A DNA stretch of 60,180 nucleotides. Source: an uncultured Pseudomonadota bacterium. GTDB lineage: Bacteria; Pseudomonadota; Gammaproteobacteria; Steroidobacterales; Steroidobacteraceae. The translations under genes and the position numbers were made by a program. Positions 31,023 to 39,527 of this stretch are shown here, in pieces (the stretch's first letter is position 1; every line of letters starts with the position of its first letter). The notes below the pieces were generated by a model, which did no database searches, was not told the origin of the DNA, and was given only the letters and a program-made list of their open reading frames with translations. Where the stretch lies: contig CAIMCI010000007.1 in NCBI GenBank assembly GCA_903839465.1, positions 1 to 60,180 on the forward strand, given 5' to 3'.

Positions 31023-32468
31023 TCAGAGGAAACTGGCCGCCAACGCCGCCAGCCGCGAAGCCCAGGGCCGTTCGCGCTCGAGGTGGGCCGCCACGGTCAG
31101 CAGCAGGGCATCGGCGCCGAGTGGCGCGACCAGCTGCATGCCGATCGGCAGGCCGTCCGGGCTCTCGGCGAGCGGCAGCGATATCGCCGGCTGCCCGGTG
31201 GCGTTGAAGAGTTCGGTGAATGGCGCGTACCCGTAGGACGCCGCCGCCCACTGCACGAGGTCGGTGGTCGCGCTGCGCCCGTCGATCTCGCCGGTGCGCG
31301 GCGGCAGCGACGCCGTAGTGGGTGTCAGCAGGAGATCGAATGCCCCCATCGACTCGACAACCGCCCGGGTGGCCGCCGTGCACGCACGGCGTGCGCGCAC
31401 GTAGTCGACGGCGGTCGCACCGTGTGCGACGCGCAGGCACTCGCGCGTGACCGCCTCCAGTTCGGCCGGGTCCGGCGGACCACCGACGACCGCTTCGTAG
31501 TAGGCGATCTCCTCGGCAATCGCCGTCATCCAGATCAGGGCTGCCGGCTGGCCGATGTCCGCTTCCGCGGGGAACGCGTACGGCACGAGCGAGTGACCGG
31601 CAGCGGCCAGCTGGCGCACCACGGTCTCGAGCGCATCGCCGACCACGGCGGTAGCCGTCGCGCCACCGGGCGCCCGCGCCGCGTAGCCGATCTTGAGGGG
31701 CCGAAGAGGCGCGGCGAGCGCCTCCACGTACGGCGTCGGGTGGCGGGCGTACGGATACCGGCTGACGGCATCGGGACCCGCCGTGACATCGAGCAGGCGT
31801 GCCGAGTCGCGCACGGTGCGCGACAGCACGTGACTGACGTCGAAGCCGCCGGCCAGCTCGTCGTGGGCAAGACCCACGGGCGTGACGCCGCGGCTGGGCT
31901 TAAGCCCCACGAGGCCGCAGGCCGATGCCGGCACCCGGATCGATCCACCGGAGTCGGTGGCATGGGCGACGGGCACCATGCCCGAGGCGACCGCGGCCGC
32001 CGCCCCGCCGCTGGAGCCACCCGGCGAACGCGCGAGATCCCAGGGATTGGCGGTCGCGCCGCGCCAGGTCGGCTCCGTGACGAAGTCCTCGGCCCACTCC
32101 GGCGTGTTGGTTCGCCCGAGGATCGTCAGCCCGGCGTCGCGCCACCGCCGGGCGAGCGGCGCGTCGACCGTGGCCGCCGGCAGGCGCGACAGCCAGCGAC
32201 AGGACGCCGTCAGGCGCAGGCCGGCCACTACCGTATCCATGTCCTTGGCCAGAAACGGCACGCCGGCCAGCGGTCGCGCCAGATCGGCGTCGCGCGCGGC
32301 GAGCCGCGCCGCCTCGTAGTTGGTCTCGACGACGGCGTTGAGCCGCCCGTTCAGCGCCTCGATGCGCTCGATGGCGGCATCGGCCAGCTCCAGCGCCGAA
32401 ACTTCGCCGCGCTGCACCAATTCGCTGAGCCCCGCCGCGTCATAGGCCACGTAGTCCTGCGCATCCAT
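31023..32468 (-). CDS. Amidase-signature family amidase
   Basis: The ATG at 32468 gives 481 residues. The Ser-cisSer-Lys triad is visible: Lys in VPFLAKDMD, the first Ser and cis-Ser in GGSSGGAAAAVASGMVPVAHATDSGGSIRVPA, followed by the family-specific GLVGLKPSRG. The enzyme hydrolyses an amide; the substrate cannot be told, since the family includes GatA-like, indoleacetamide and aryl-acyl amidases. It is not GatA, as no gatB or gatC is near. It is divergent from an NCS1 permease gene (133-base gap), so it may act on a compound that the permease imports. Confidence 0.83.
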   Translation of the reverse strand: MDAQDYVAYDAAGLSELVQRGEVSALELADAAIERIEALNGRLNAVVETNYEAARLAARDADLARPLAGVPFLAKDMDTVVAGLRLTASCRWLSRLPAATVDAPLARRWRDAGLTILGRTNTPEWAEDFVTEPTWRGATANPWDLARSPGGSSGGAAAAVASGMVPVAHATDSGGSIRVPASACGLVGLKPSRGVTPVGLAHDELAGGFDVSHVLSRTVRDSARLLDVTAGPDAVSRYPYARHPTPYVEALAAPLRPLKIGYAARAPGGATATAVVGDALETVVRQLAAAGHSLVPYAFPAEADIGQPAALIWMTAIAEEIAYYEAVVGGPPDPAELEAVTRECLRVAHGATAVDYVRARRACTAATRAVVESMGAFDLLLTPTTASLPPRTGEIDGRSATTDLVQWAAASYGYAPFTELFNATGQPAISLPLAESPDGLPIGMQLVAPLGADALLLTVAAHLERERPWASRLAALAASFL

Positions 32469-32601
32469 TGCCGCCTCGCTTTCCGGCACCGCGCCGAACC
32501 GCGACGCTAGCACAGCGGGCGGTACCCGCGATCGGGCAGCGGCGCTCGCCCCGGTATATCCTTCGCCGTCCGCACCCGGCCGGACTTCGGAGTCGCCCCG
32601 C

Positions 32602-34014
32602 TTGGCAAACGTCAAACTGTTCGAACATCGCAGCATCGACTACGTCCCGCTCGCGGAACGCCATGGCAAGGTCTGGCACCTCTGGCCGGTCTGGTTTTCG
32701 GGTGAAGCCCACCTCGCAACCGTCGCGACCGGCGTGGTGGGCGCGGCCCTCGGCGGCACCTTCCTCTGGATGGCCGTCGCCGTCGTGCTGGGCTGCGCGC
32801 TCGGCACCTTTTTCATGGCCTTCCATTCGACGCAGGGACCGCAGCTCGGACTGCCGCAGATGATCCAGTCGCGGCCGCAGTTCGGCTACGTCGGCGCACT
32901 GCTCGTCTGGGGAGTCGCGCTGATCGCCTACATCGGCTACAACGCGTTCAACCAGGCGATGGCGGCGCAGACGATCCACACGCTGTTCGGTGGCGAGGAG
33001 CGCCAGACCATGGTTGTGTTCGCGGTGCTCGCCGTCAGCATCGCCTTCGCCGGTTACCACGTCATCCACATTGCCCAGCGCTGGGTCGCCGGCATCATGA
33101 TCGTGGCCCTGCTGTTCTTCACGGTGGCCGGGGCGTTCAGGCTGCACCTGCCCGACTCGCAGCTGTCCTGGGCCGGGTTCAAGGCAACGCCGTTCCTCGC
33201 CCAGCTTTTCGCGGCAGCGGCCTACCAGATCTCGTGGTCGATCTACGTATCGGACTACTCGCGCTACCTGCCGCGCGATGTCGGCGTCAGCGCGTCATTC
33301 TGGTGGACCGCGCTCGGCGCCTTCATCGGCGGCGTCTGGACGATGCTGGTCGGTACGGTCGCGGCCGCGATCTTTCCGAGCCTGGACCTGTCGCAGGCCA
33401 TCCGTGCGGCCGGCGACGTCGTCTATCCCGGCTTCGGTACCGTCCTGCTGGTCACGTCACTGGCCGGGCTCGTGACCATCACGACGCTCAATTTCTACGG
33501 CGCCTCCCTGACCCTGCTCTCGGTGGTGGATTCCCTCAAGCGGATCGAGCCGACCCTCGGCAAGCGCGTCGCCTCGCTGGCGCTCTGCCTGGTCTGCACG
33601 CTGGTGCTGTCGCTCGTGATGTCGAAGGATCTGATTGACCGCTTCGGGGAGTTCCTCGCGATCCTCCTCTACCTCTTCACGCCGTGGACCGCGATCAACC
33701 TGGTCGACTTCTACGTCGTGCGCAAGGGGCACTACTCGGTGCGCGAGATTTTCAATCCCGACGGCATGTACGGCCGCTGGAACTGGCGCGGACTGACCGC
33801 GTATTTCGTCGGCTTCGTGGCGATGATCCCTTTCTTCTCGACGGAGATCTACACCGGACCGGTCGCTGAAATGCTCGGCAAGGCCGACGTGGCGATGCTG
33901 GTGGGCCTGGCCGTATCGGCCGGGATCTACCTGTGGATGTGCCGCTCGGTCGATATCGCCGCCGATGCCGAGCGCGCACGGGTGGCCGATCTCGGCCTTG
34001 ACCCCGACCAGTAG
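32602..34014 (+). CDS. NCS1-family nucleobase/allantoin-type permease
   Basis: The 470-residue integral membrane protein has about twelve hydrophobic segments, the N-terminal RSIDYVPLAERHGKVWHLWPVWFS typical of cytosine/allantoin permeases and SRPQFGYVGALLVW in helix 3. NCS1 carriers take up nucleobases, hydantoins or allantoin with protons or sodium. The best start is a TTG with GGAG 11 bases upstream. The divergent amidase suggests an amide or ureide substrate. A quaternary-amine carrier (BCCT) would look different. Confidence 0.78.
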   Translation: MANVKLFEHRSIDYVPLAERHGKVWHLWPVWFSGEAHLATVATGVVGAALGGTFLWMAVAVVLGCALGTFFMAFHSTQGPQLGLPQMIQSRPQFGYVGALLVWGVALIAYIGYNAFNQAMAAQTIHTLFGGEERQTMVVFAVLAVSIAFAGYHVIHIAQRWVAGIMIVALLFFTVAGAFRLHLPDSQLSWAGFKATPFLAQLFAAAAYQISWSIYVSDYSRYLPRDVGVSASFWWTALGAFIGGVWTMLVGTVAAAIFPSLDLSQAIRAAGDVVYPGFGTVLLVTSLAGLVTITTLNFYGASLTLLSVVDSLKRIEPTLGKRVASLALCLVCTLVLSLVMSKDLIDRFGEFLAILLYLFTPWTAINLVDFYVVRKGHYSVREIFNPDGMYGRWNWRGLTAYFVGFVAMIPFFSTEIYTGPVAEMLGKADVAMLVGLAVSAGIYLWMCRSVDIAADAERARVADLGLDPDQ

Positions 34015-34032
34015 CCGCTAGCCTGCCCGCAC

Positions 34033-34060
34033 GCAGCACCCTCAGCGCTGGGAGTGCTGC
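34033..34060. terminator. Hairpin at the convergent NCS1/betA gene ends
   Basis: GCAGCAC (34033-34039) and GTGCTGC (34054-34060) pair over a 14-base loop, overlapping the betA stop codon. It is a possible bidirectional terminator with no T-run. Confidence 0.4.
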
Positions 34061-35703
34061 CAGTTCGCGGCCACGTAGTAGGCGGCCTCGTCGGCGACGA
34101 GCGGCGGCCGTCCGCGGATGATGTCCGCCGCCTTCTCCGCCAGCATGATGGTCGGCGCGTTGAGATTGCCGGTCGTGATCGACGGCATGATGGACGAGTC
34201 GACGACGCGCAGGCCGTCCACGCCAATCACGCGGGTCGACGGATCGACCACGGCCATCGGGTCGGTGGCGCTGCCCATCTTGCACGAGCACGACGGATGG
34301 TAGGCGCTCTCCAGCTTGCGCTTGACGAACGCATCGATGTCGGCGTCCGACTGGACTGACTCGCCGGGCTGGATCTCGCGGCCACGGTAACGGTCGAACG
34401 CCTTTTGCGCGAAGATTTCCCGGGTCAGACGCACGCAGGCCCGCATCTCGGTCCAGTCGTCGGGATGGCTGAGATAGTTGAACGTGATCCGCGGCGGATC
34501 GCGCGGGTCGGCCGAACGCAGGCGGATCCAGCCGCGGCTCTTCGAGCGCATCGGCCCGACGTGGGCCTGAAAACCGTGCTCATCGGCCAGGGAGCTGCCG
34601 TCGTAGCTCACCGCCATCGGCAGGAAGTGGTACTGGATGTCGGGAAACTGGATGCCGGGGCGGCTGCGAATGAACCCGCACGTCTCGAAGTGATTCGTCG
34701 CTCCCAGACCGTCCTTGAACAGCAGCCAGCGCGCACCGATCGCCAGTTTCGCCAGTGGCTTGACCGCCGAATAGAGCGTGATCGGCTCCTTGCAGGCCAC
34801 CTGGAAGTAAAACTCGAGGTGATCCTGCAGGTTCTCGCCCACGCCGGGGCGATCGGCAACGACCTCGATGCCGTGTTCGCGAAGCTCGGCGGCCGGGCCA
34901 ACACCGGACAGCTTCAAGAGCTGCGGCGAATTGATCGACCCGGTGGCCACGATCACCTCGCGGCGCGCCCGCACGGTCGTCGACTGCTCGCCACGCACGT
35001 AGCGGACGCCGACTGCCCGGCCCTGCTCGAAGACGATCCGGGTGGCGAGCGCGTGGGTGCGGACCTCGAGATTGGCCCGCTTCATGGCGGGCCGCAGGTA
35101 GACGTTCGAGGCGCTCGCGCGCCGACCACCGCCAACGGTCATGTCCATGCGACCGAAGCCTTCCTGCTGGTAGGCATTGTAGTCGGCGGTCGGCGGATAG
35201 CCGGCCTCGGCGGCAGCGGCCAGCCATGCCGCGTGCAGCGGGTTGTCCGCCGTGCCGTAGCGGGTATTCAGCGGTCCGTCGCCCCCGCGGTAGGCATTGC
35301 CACCCTCCTCGCGCGTCTCGGCGCGCTTGAAGTACGGCAGCACGTGGCGGTAGTCCCAGTCCGTGGCGCCCTCGGCGGCCCAGCGCTCGAAGTCGAGCGG
35401 GTTGCCGCGCACGTAGACCATGCCGTTGACCGACGAGGACCCACCGAGCACCTTGCCGCGCGGCGTGTGCAGCCTGCGGCCGTCGAGGTGGACTTCGGGT
35501 TCGGTGAAATAGCGCCAGTCGTATTTCGGGCTGTTCATCGGAATCGACAGCGCGCTCGGCATCTGGATGAACACCGAGCGATCCGAGCCGCCGTACTCCA
35601 GCAGCAGCACGGTCGCAGCGCCGTCCTCGGTCAGTCGGTTGGCCAGTACACAGCCGGCCGAGCCGGCGCCAACGATGACGTAATCGAAAGTTTCCTCGGC
35701 CAT
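34042..35703 (-). CDS. betA: Choline dehydrogenase, GMC oxidoreductase
   Basis: The 553-residue flavoprotein shows the GMC features in order: DYVIVGAGSAGCVLANRL for FAD, GRGKVLGGSSSVNGMVYVRG-type signature 1 (RGKVLGGSSSVNGM), signature 2 around ATGSINSPQLLKLSGVGP, and the C-terminal catalytic segment YHPSCSCKMG with DSSIMPSITTGNLNAPTIM. This is the pattern and length of BetA, which oxidises choline to betaine aldehyde and further to glycine betaine at the inner membrane. No betB or betI gene adjoins it. It feeds the betaine pathway encoded to its right. Another alcohol substrate of the GMC group is possible but less likely. Confidence 0.88.
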   Translation of the reverse strand: MAEETFDYVIVGAGSAGCVLANRLTEDGAATVLLLEYGGSDRSVFIQMPSALSIPMNSPKYDWRYFTEPEVHLDGRRLHTPRGKVLGGSSSVNGMVYVRGNPLDFERWAAEGATDWDYRHVLPYFKRAETREEGGNAYRGGDGPLNTRYGTADNPLHAAWLAAAAEAGYPPTADYNAYQQEGFGRMDMTVGGGRRASASNVYLRPAMKRANLEVRTHALATRIVFEQGRAVGVRYVRGEQSTTVRARREVIVATGSINSPQLLKLSGVGPAAELREHGIEVVADRPGVGENLQDHLEFYFQVACKEPITLYSAVKPLAKLAIGARWLLFKDGLGATNHFETCGFIRSRPGIQFPDIQYHFLPMAVSYDGSSLADEHGFQAHVGPMRSKSRGWIRLRSADPRDPPRITFNYLSHPDDWTEMRACVRLTREIFAQKAFDRYRGREIQPGESVQSDADIDAFVKRKLESAYHPSCSCKMGSATDPMAVVDPSTRVIGVDGLRVVDSSIMPSITTGNLNAPTIMLAEKAADIIRGRPPLVADEAAYYVAANWQHSQR

Positions 35704-36294
35704 GATCTAAGGTCCTCGTTGCGGCGCGTCCGTCGGCCGGCTGGCGCCGCGCGCTCATCGGTTACGGTCAGTCGGCGTGGCGATCGGTCGATTCGGGCCC
35801 GGCATTGTCACGATCTGTGGCCGAGGGTGTCCAGCCGCACACGGTCGACGGTCGGCGGGTCGCCGACGACCTAGCGGTTTCGAGGGCCGCGGCCCGCCAC
35901 CGCTCCGGGTGGCGCGCACGATGGCGCCCGCGGGGCGACGCGGTATTGGCCGTCCGGCTCCCGACTTGTTCTATATATGGCTTTAATATCCGTGGGTTAC
36001 GACGTCGCATTGGCCGGAATCCCCGGCCGTCGGCGAGCCGACGCCGTCCCCTCCGCGATGGCAGCGCCGCGCGGCCCCGGCGACCCCCGGCACGGTTCGG
36101 CCGGCCAGACCCAGACTGGCGGTTCTGGGCAAGTCCGTGGCGCAAACGGGTATGCCGGTCGCGCCGTCCGTGACCATACTGGCACCTTGATCCAACGCGA
36201 CCCGGTGCCTCGTGGCCGCCGGCGTCGCGACGTCTGACGTGGCGCACCGGCTAGCCTTGCCCGTGCAGCACCGCCCGCACTGGAGACGCACCGT
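35704..36294. promoter_or_regulatory. 590-base divergent intergenic region between betA and an MttB gene
   Basis: No convincing gene is present; open frames here are Arg-rich and unlike proteins. An AT-rich patch (35966-35992) is the likely promoter zone for one or both genes. Further right are two adjacent hairpins (GGCCGG/CCGGCC at 36012-36028 and CGTCGGC/GCCGACG at 36028-36043) and a third (CCCAGA/TCTGGG near 36107-36127). A single GTCGCAT half-site lies at 36004-36010. GGAG precedes the MttB gene start. Confidence 0.45.
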
Positions 36295-37878
36295 ATGAAC
36301 GACACGACCTCCGAATCGACCAGCGACAATGCCCGCGTAGCCCGCCGTCCGGGCGGCCGCGATGCCAAGCGCGCTGCCCGCGCCGCGCGCACCGGCGTCA
36401 CGACCCCGTACATCACCCGCCGCATTCCGTACTACGAGGTGGTCGACGAAGAGGGCCTCGCGCTGCTCGAGGCAAACGCCGACACCATCCTCGAGGAGAT
36501 CGGCATCGACTTTCGCGACGACCCGGAGGCTCTCGAGATCCTCCGCAAGGGCGGCGCGGACGTGAAGGGCGAGCGCGTTCATTTCCCGCGCGGGCTGTGC
36601 CGCAGCATCATCCAGAAGAACGCGCCGCGCGAATTCACCCAGCATGCCCGCAACCCGGCACGCAGCGTCGTCATCGGCGGCAAGAACACCGTGTTCGCCC
36701 CGGCCTACGGCTCGCCCTTCATCCGCAATCTCGACGAAGGCCGTCGCTACGCGCGCATCGCGGACTTCGAGAACTTCGTGAAGCTGGCCTATCTGGCGCC
36801 ATCACTGCACCACTCGGGCGGCACCATCTGCGAACCGGTCGACCTGCCGGTCAACAAGCGCCATCTGGACATGGTCTATGCGCACCTCAAGTACAGCGAC
36901 AAGCCCTTCATGGGCTCGGTCACGGCGCCGGAGCGGGCCGAGGACTCGGTCGAGCTGGCGAAGATCGCCTTCGGCGGCGACTTCACGGACCCGCTGACGG
37001 GCCGGCCCAAGACCGCGATCATCAACCTGATCAACGTCAACTCGCCGATGACCTATGACGCGACGATGCTCGGCGCCGCCAAGGTCTACGCCCGCGCCAA
37101 CCAGGCAACGATCATCACGCCGTTCATCCTGGCCGGCGCGATGTCGGCGGTCACCGTGGCCGGCACCGTCGCCCAGACGCTCGCCGAAGCACTTGCCGGC
37201 CTCGCGTTCGTGCAGCTGGTCAATCCCGGGGCGCCGGTCGTCCTCGGCAGCTTCGCCTCCTCGATTTCGATGCAGTCCGGTGCGCCGACCTTCGGTACGC
37301 CGGAGCCGGCGCTGGTGCTCTACACGATGGCGGCGCTGGCGCGCCGCCTCGGCGTTCCGTTCCGCTCGGGCGGCAGCCTGTGCGCGTCGAAGATCCCCGA
37401 CGCGCAGGCGGCGTTCGAGTCGGCGCAGACCCTGCTGCCGACCTGCCTCGCCGGCGTCAATTTCGTGCTGCACACCGCCGGCTGGCTCGAGGGTGGGCTG
37501 TCGATGGGCTACGAGAAGTTCGTGATGGACGTCGACCAGGCCGGAATGATGCATACGCTGCTCGCCGGCGTCGACCTGTCGGACAACGGCCAGGCCCTGT
37601 CGGCGATCCGCGAAGTCGGCCCGGGCAAGCACTTTCTTGGCTGCGCGCACACGCAGGCGAATTTCGAGAACGCGTTCTACCGCTCGCCGCTCGCCGACAA
37701 CAACAGCTTCGAGCAGTGGGACGCGGAGGGTGCGCAGGACATGACCCAGCGCGCCAACACCAGCTGGAAGCGCCAGCTGGCCGAATACGTGGCTCCGGAC
37801 CTCGATCCGGCCGTCGACGAAGCGCTGCTGGCGTTCATCCGCCAGCGCAAGGCCGCCTTCCCGGACTCCAACGTCTGA
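36295..37878 (+). CDS. MttB-family (COG5598) amine:corrinoid methyltransferase without pyrrolysine, copy 1
   Basis: The 527-residue protein has a basic N-terminal extension (residues 1-35) and then the MttB TIM-barrel: GIDFRDDPEALEIL near the start, SGGTICEPVDLPVNKRHLDM, INVNSPMTYDATMLG, FILAGAMSAVTVAGT and LHTAGWLEGGLSMGYEKFVMD. The frame has no internal amber codon, so it belongs to the non-pyrrolysine branch that includes MtgB (glycine betaine) and the related proline betaine, carnitine and butyrobetaine enzymes. It would transfer one methyl group to the corrinoid protein encoded at 45039-45743. Glycine betaine is the likely substrate given the dimethylglycine and sarcosine enzymes nearby; carnitine or butyrobetaine remain possible. 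Confidence 0.82.
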   Translation: MNDTTSESTSDNARVARRPGGRDAKRAARAARTGVTTPYITRRIPYYEVVDEEGLALLEANADTILEEIGIDFRDDPEALEILRKGGADVKGERVHFPRGLCRSIIQKNAPREFTQHARNPARSVVIGGKNTVFAPAYGSPFIRNLDEGRRYARIADFENFVKLAYLAPSLHHSGGTICEPVDLPVNKRHLDMVYAHLKYSDKPFMGSVTAPERAEDSVELAKIAFGGDFTDPLTGRPKTAIINLINVNSPMTYDATMLGAAKVYARANQATIITPFILAGAMSAVTVAGTVAQTLAEALAGLAFVQLVNPGAPVVLGSFASSISMQSGAPTFGTPEPALVLYTMAALARRLGVPFRSGGSLCASKIPDAQAAFESAQTLLPTCLAGVNFVLHTAGWLEGGLSMGYEKFVMDVDQAGMMHTLLAGVDLSDNGQALSAIREVGPGKHFLGCAHTQANFENAFYRSPLADNNSFEQWDAEGAQDMTQRANTSWKRQLAEYVAPDLDPAVDEALLAFIRQRKAAFPDSNV

Positions 37879-37958
37879 GTCGGCACCGGTCTGCCGGCGG
37901 CATGGAGCCGTCGGCAGCGAAGCGCCCGGGGTGACCCGGGCGACGCAGGCTGCAACGC

Positions 37959-39521
37959 ATGGCGACGTTCGAGAATGTCCTGGTCAGCGCACTGCCCGGC
38001 GAGCCGCTCGCCGGCCCGGAGCGGCGCCAGGTATACGGCCTGTATTCCCGGGTGCTGCCCACACCGGTCCCGGCGCCGCGGCTGATCGCCAGTTCGCCCG
38101 AAGTGGTCGCGCTGCTGGGCTTCGATCCGGCCTGGGTAGCGACCAGCGAGTTCGCCGCCGTCTTCGCCGGCAACCAGCTGCTCCCGGGCATGGACCCGTA
38201 CAGCGCCAACTACGGCGGCCACCAGTTTGGCAACTGGGCTGGCCAGCTGGGCGACGGTCGCGCGATCACGCTGGGCGAAGTCGTTACACCCTCAGGGAGC
38301 CGGCAGGAACTGCAGCTCAAGGGCGCGGGACCGACGCCGTATTCACGCACGGCCGACGGTCGGGCGGTGCTCCGCTCCTCGATCCGCGAGTTCATCTGCA
38401 GCGAGGCGATGCATCACCTCGGCGTGCCGACGACGCGCGCGCTGTCGCTTATCGCGACGGGAGATGCCGTCGTGCGCGACATGTTCTACGACGGACGACC
38501 CGAGGCCGAGCCCGGTGCCATCGTCTGTCGCGTTGCCCCGTCGTTCATTCGCTTCGGCAATTTCGAGCTGCCCGCCTCGCGCGGTGATACGGCGCTGCTG
38601 CGTGTGCTGGCGGACTTCACGATCCGGCAGTTCTATCCCGAACTGCTGGCCGATGAGGCCTCGCCGGACGCCGGAACGTACGCTGCCTTCTTCAGGGAAG
38701 TCTGCGCCCGCACGGCGGTTACGATCGCCCACTGGCAGCGGGTCGGGTTCGTGCACGGCGTCATGAACACCGACAACATGTCGATCCTCGGCCTGACGAT
38801 CGACTACGGCCCCTACGGCTGGATCGACAACTTCGACCCCGACTGGACACCGAACACGACCGACGCGGGCAACCGCCGCTACCGCTTCGGCCAGCAGCCG
38901 AGCATCGCCTACTGGAACCTGACGCGACTGGCCGGCGCGCTGCTGCCGCTGGTCGTGGACGAGGCGCCCCTGCACGACGGTCTCGAGCATTTCGTGCGGA
39001 CCTACCAGGACCACGATCGCCGCTTCACGGCGGCGAAGCTGGGGCTCGAGGCGCTGACCGATGACGATGCGCCGCTGCTGCTTGAGTTGCGCGCGATTCT
39101 CGCCGAGGGCGAGATCGACATGACGCTTTTCTACCGCGCGCTGGCCGGGATCGACGCCGCCCGTCCCGACGCCGGCGTGTTCGACGCGGCGTTCTACGAC
39201 GCGGACAGGCGCGCCGCGGTCCTCGCCCGCCTGGAGACCTGGCTCGCGGCCTACGCGGCCAGGGTCACCGGCGAGGCGGCGGATCCGACCGAACGCCGCA
39301 CCCGGATGAATGCGAGCAACCCGCTCTACGTCTTCCGGAATTACCTCGCGGTCGAGGCGATCGAGAAGGCGACAGCCGGCGACGACAGCGGCGTGCACGA
39401 GCTGCTGAGCGTACTCCGCAGGCCCTACACGCCGCAGGCGGGCCGGGAACGGTACGCAGCCCGGCGACCCGACTGGGCGCGCAATCGCGCCGGCGCCTCG
39501 ATGCTCAGCTGCAGCAGCTGA
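37959..39521 (+). CDS. selO: Protein adenylyltransferase SelO (YdiU family)
   Basis: The 520-residue pseudokinase-fold protein shows NYGGHQFGNWAGQLGDGRAI, LQLKGAGPTPYSR, VLRSSIREFICSEAM, GVMNTDNMSILGLTIDYGP and the C-terminal SCSS, where eukaryotic SELENOO has selenocysteine in place of Cys. SelO transfers AMP to Ser/Thr/Tyr of target proteins and is linked to redox stress. It lies between an MttB gene and the corrinoid operon, but nothing shows a direct role in methyl transfer. The stop is six bases from the convergent activator gene. Confidence 0.92.
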   Translation: MATFENVLVSALPGEPLAGPERRQVYGLYSRVLPTPVPAPRLIASSPEVVALLGFDPAWVATSEFAAVFAGNQLLPGMDPYSANYGGHQFGNWAGQLGDGRAITLGEVVTPSGSRQELQLKGAGPTPYSRTADGRAVLRSSIREFICSEAMHHLGVPTTRALSLIATGDAVVRDMFYDGRPEAEPGAIVCRVAPSFIRFGNFELPASRGDTALLRVLADFTIRQFYPELLADEASPDAGTYAAFFREVCARTAVTIAHWQRVGFVHGVMNTDNMSILGLTIDYGPYGWIDNFDPDWTPNTTDAGNRRYRFGQQPSIAYWNLTRLAGALLPLVVDEAPLHDGLEHFVRTYQDHDRRFTAAKLGLEALTDDDAPLLLELRAILAEGEIDMTLFYRALAGIDAARPDAGVFDAAFYDADRRAAVLARLETWLAAYAARVTGEAADPTERRTRMNASNPLYVFRNYLAVEAIEKATAGDDSGVHELLSVLRRPYTPQAGRERYAARRPDWARNRAGASMLSCSS

Positions 39522-39527
39522 CCGCGG

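Noticed and set aside
31018-31440. N-terminal extension of the TonB-like frame
   Set aside because: It overlaps the end of the amidase gene, is Arg-rich and precedes the membrane helix that normally opens TonB proteins.
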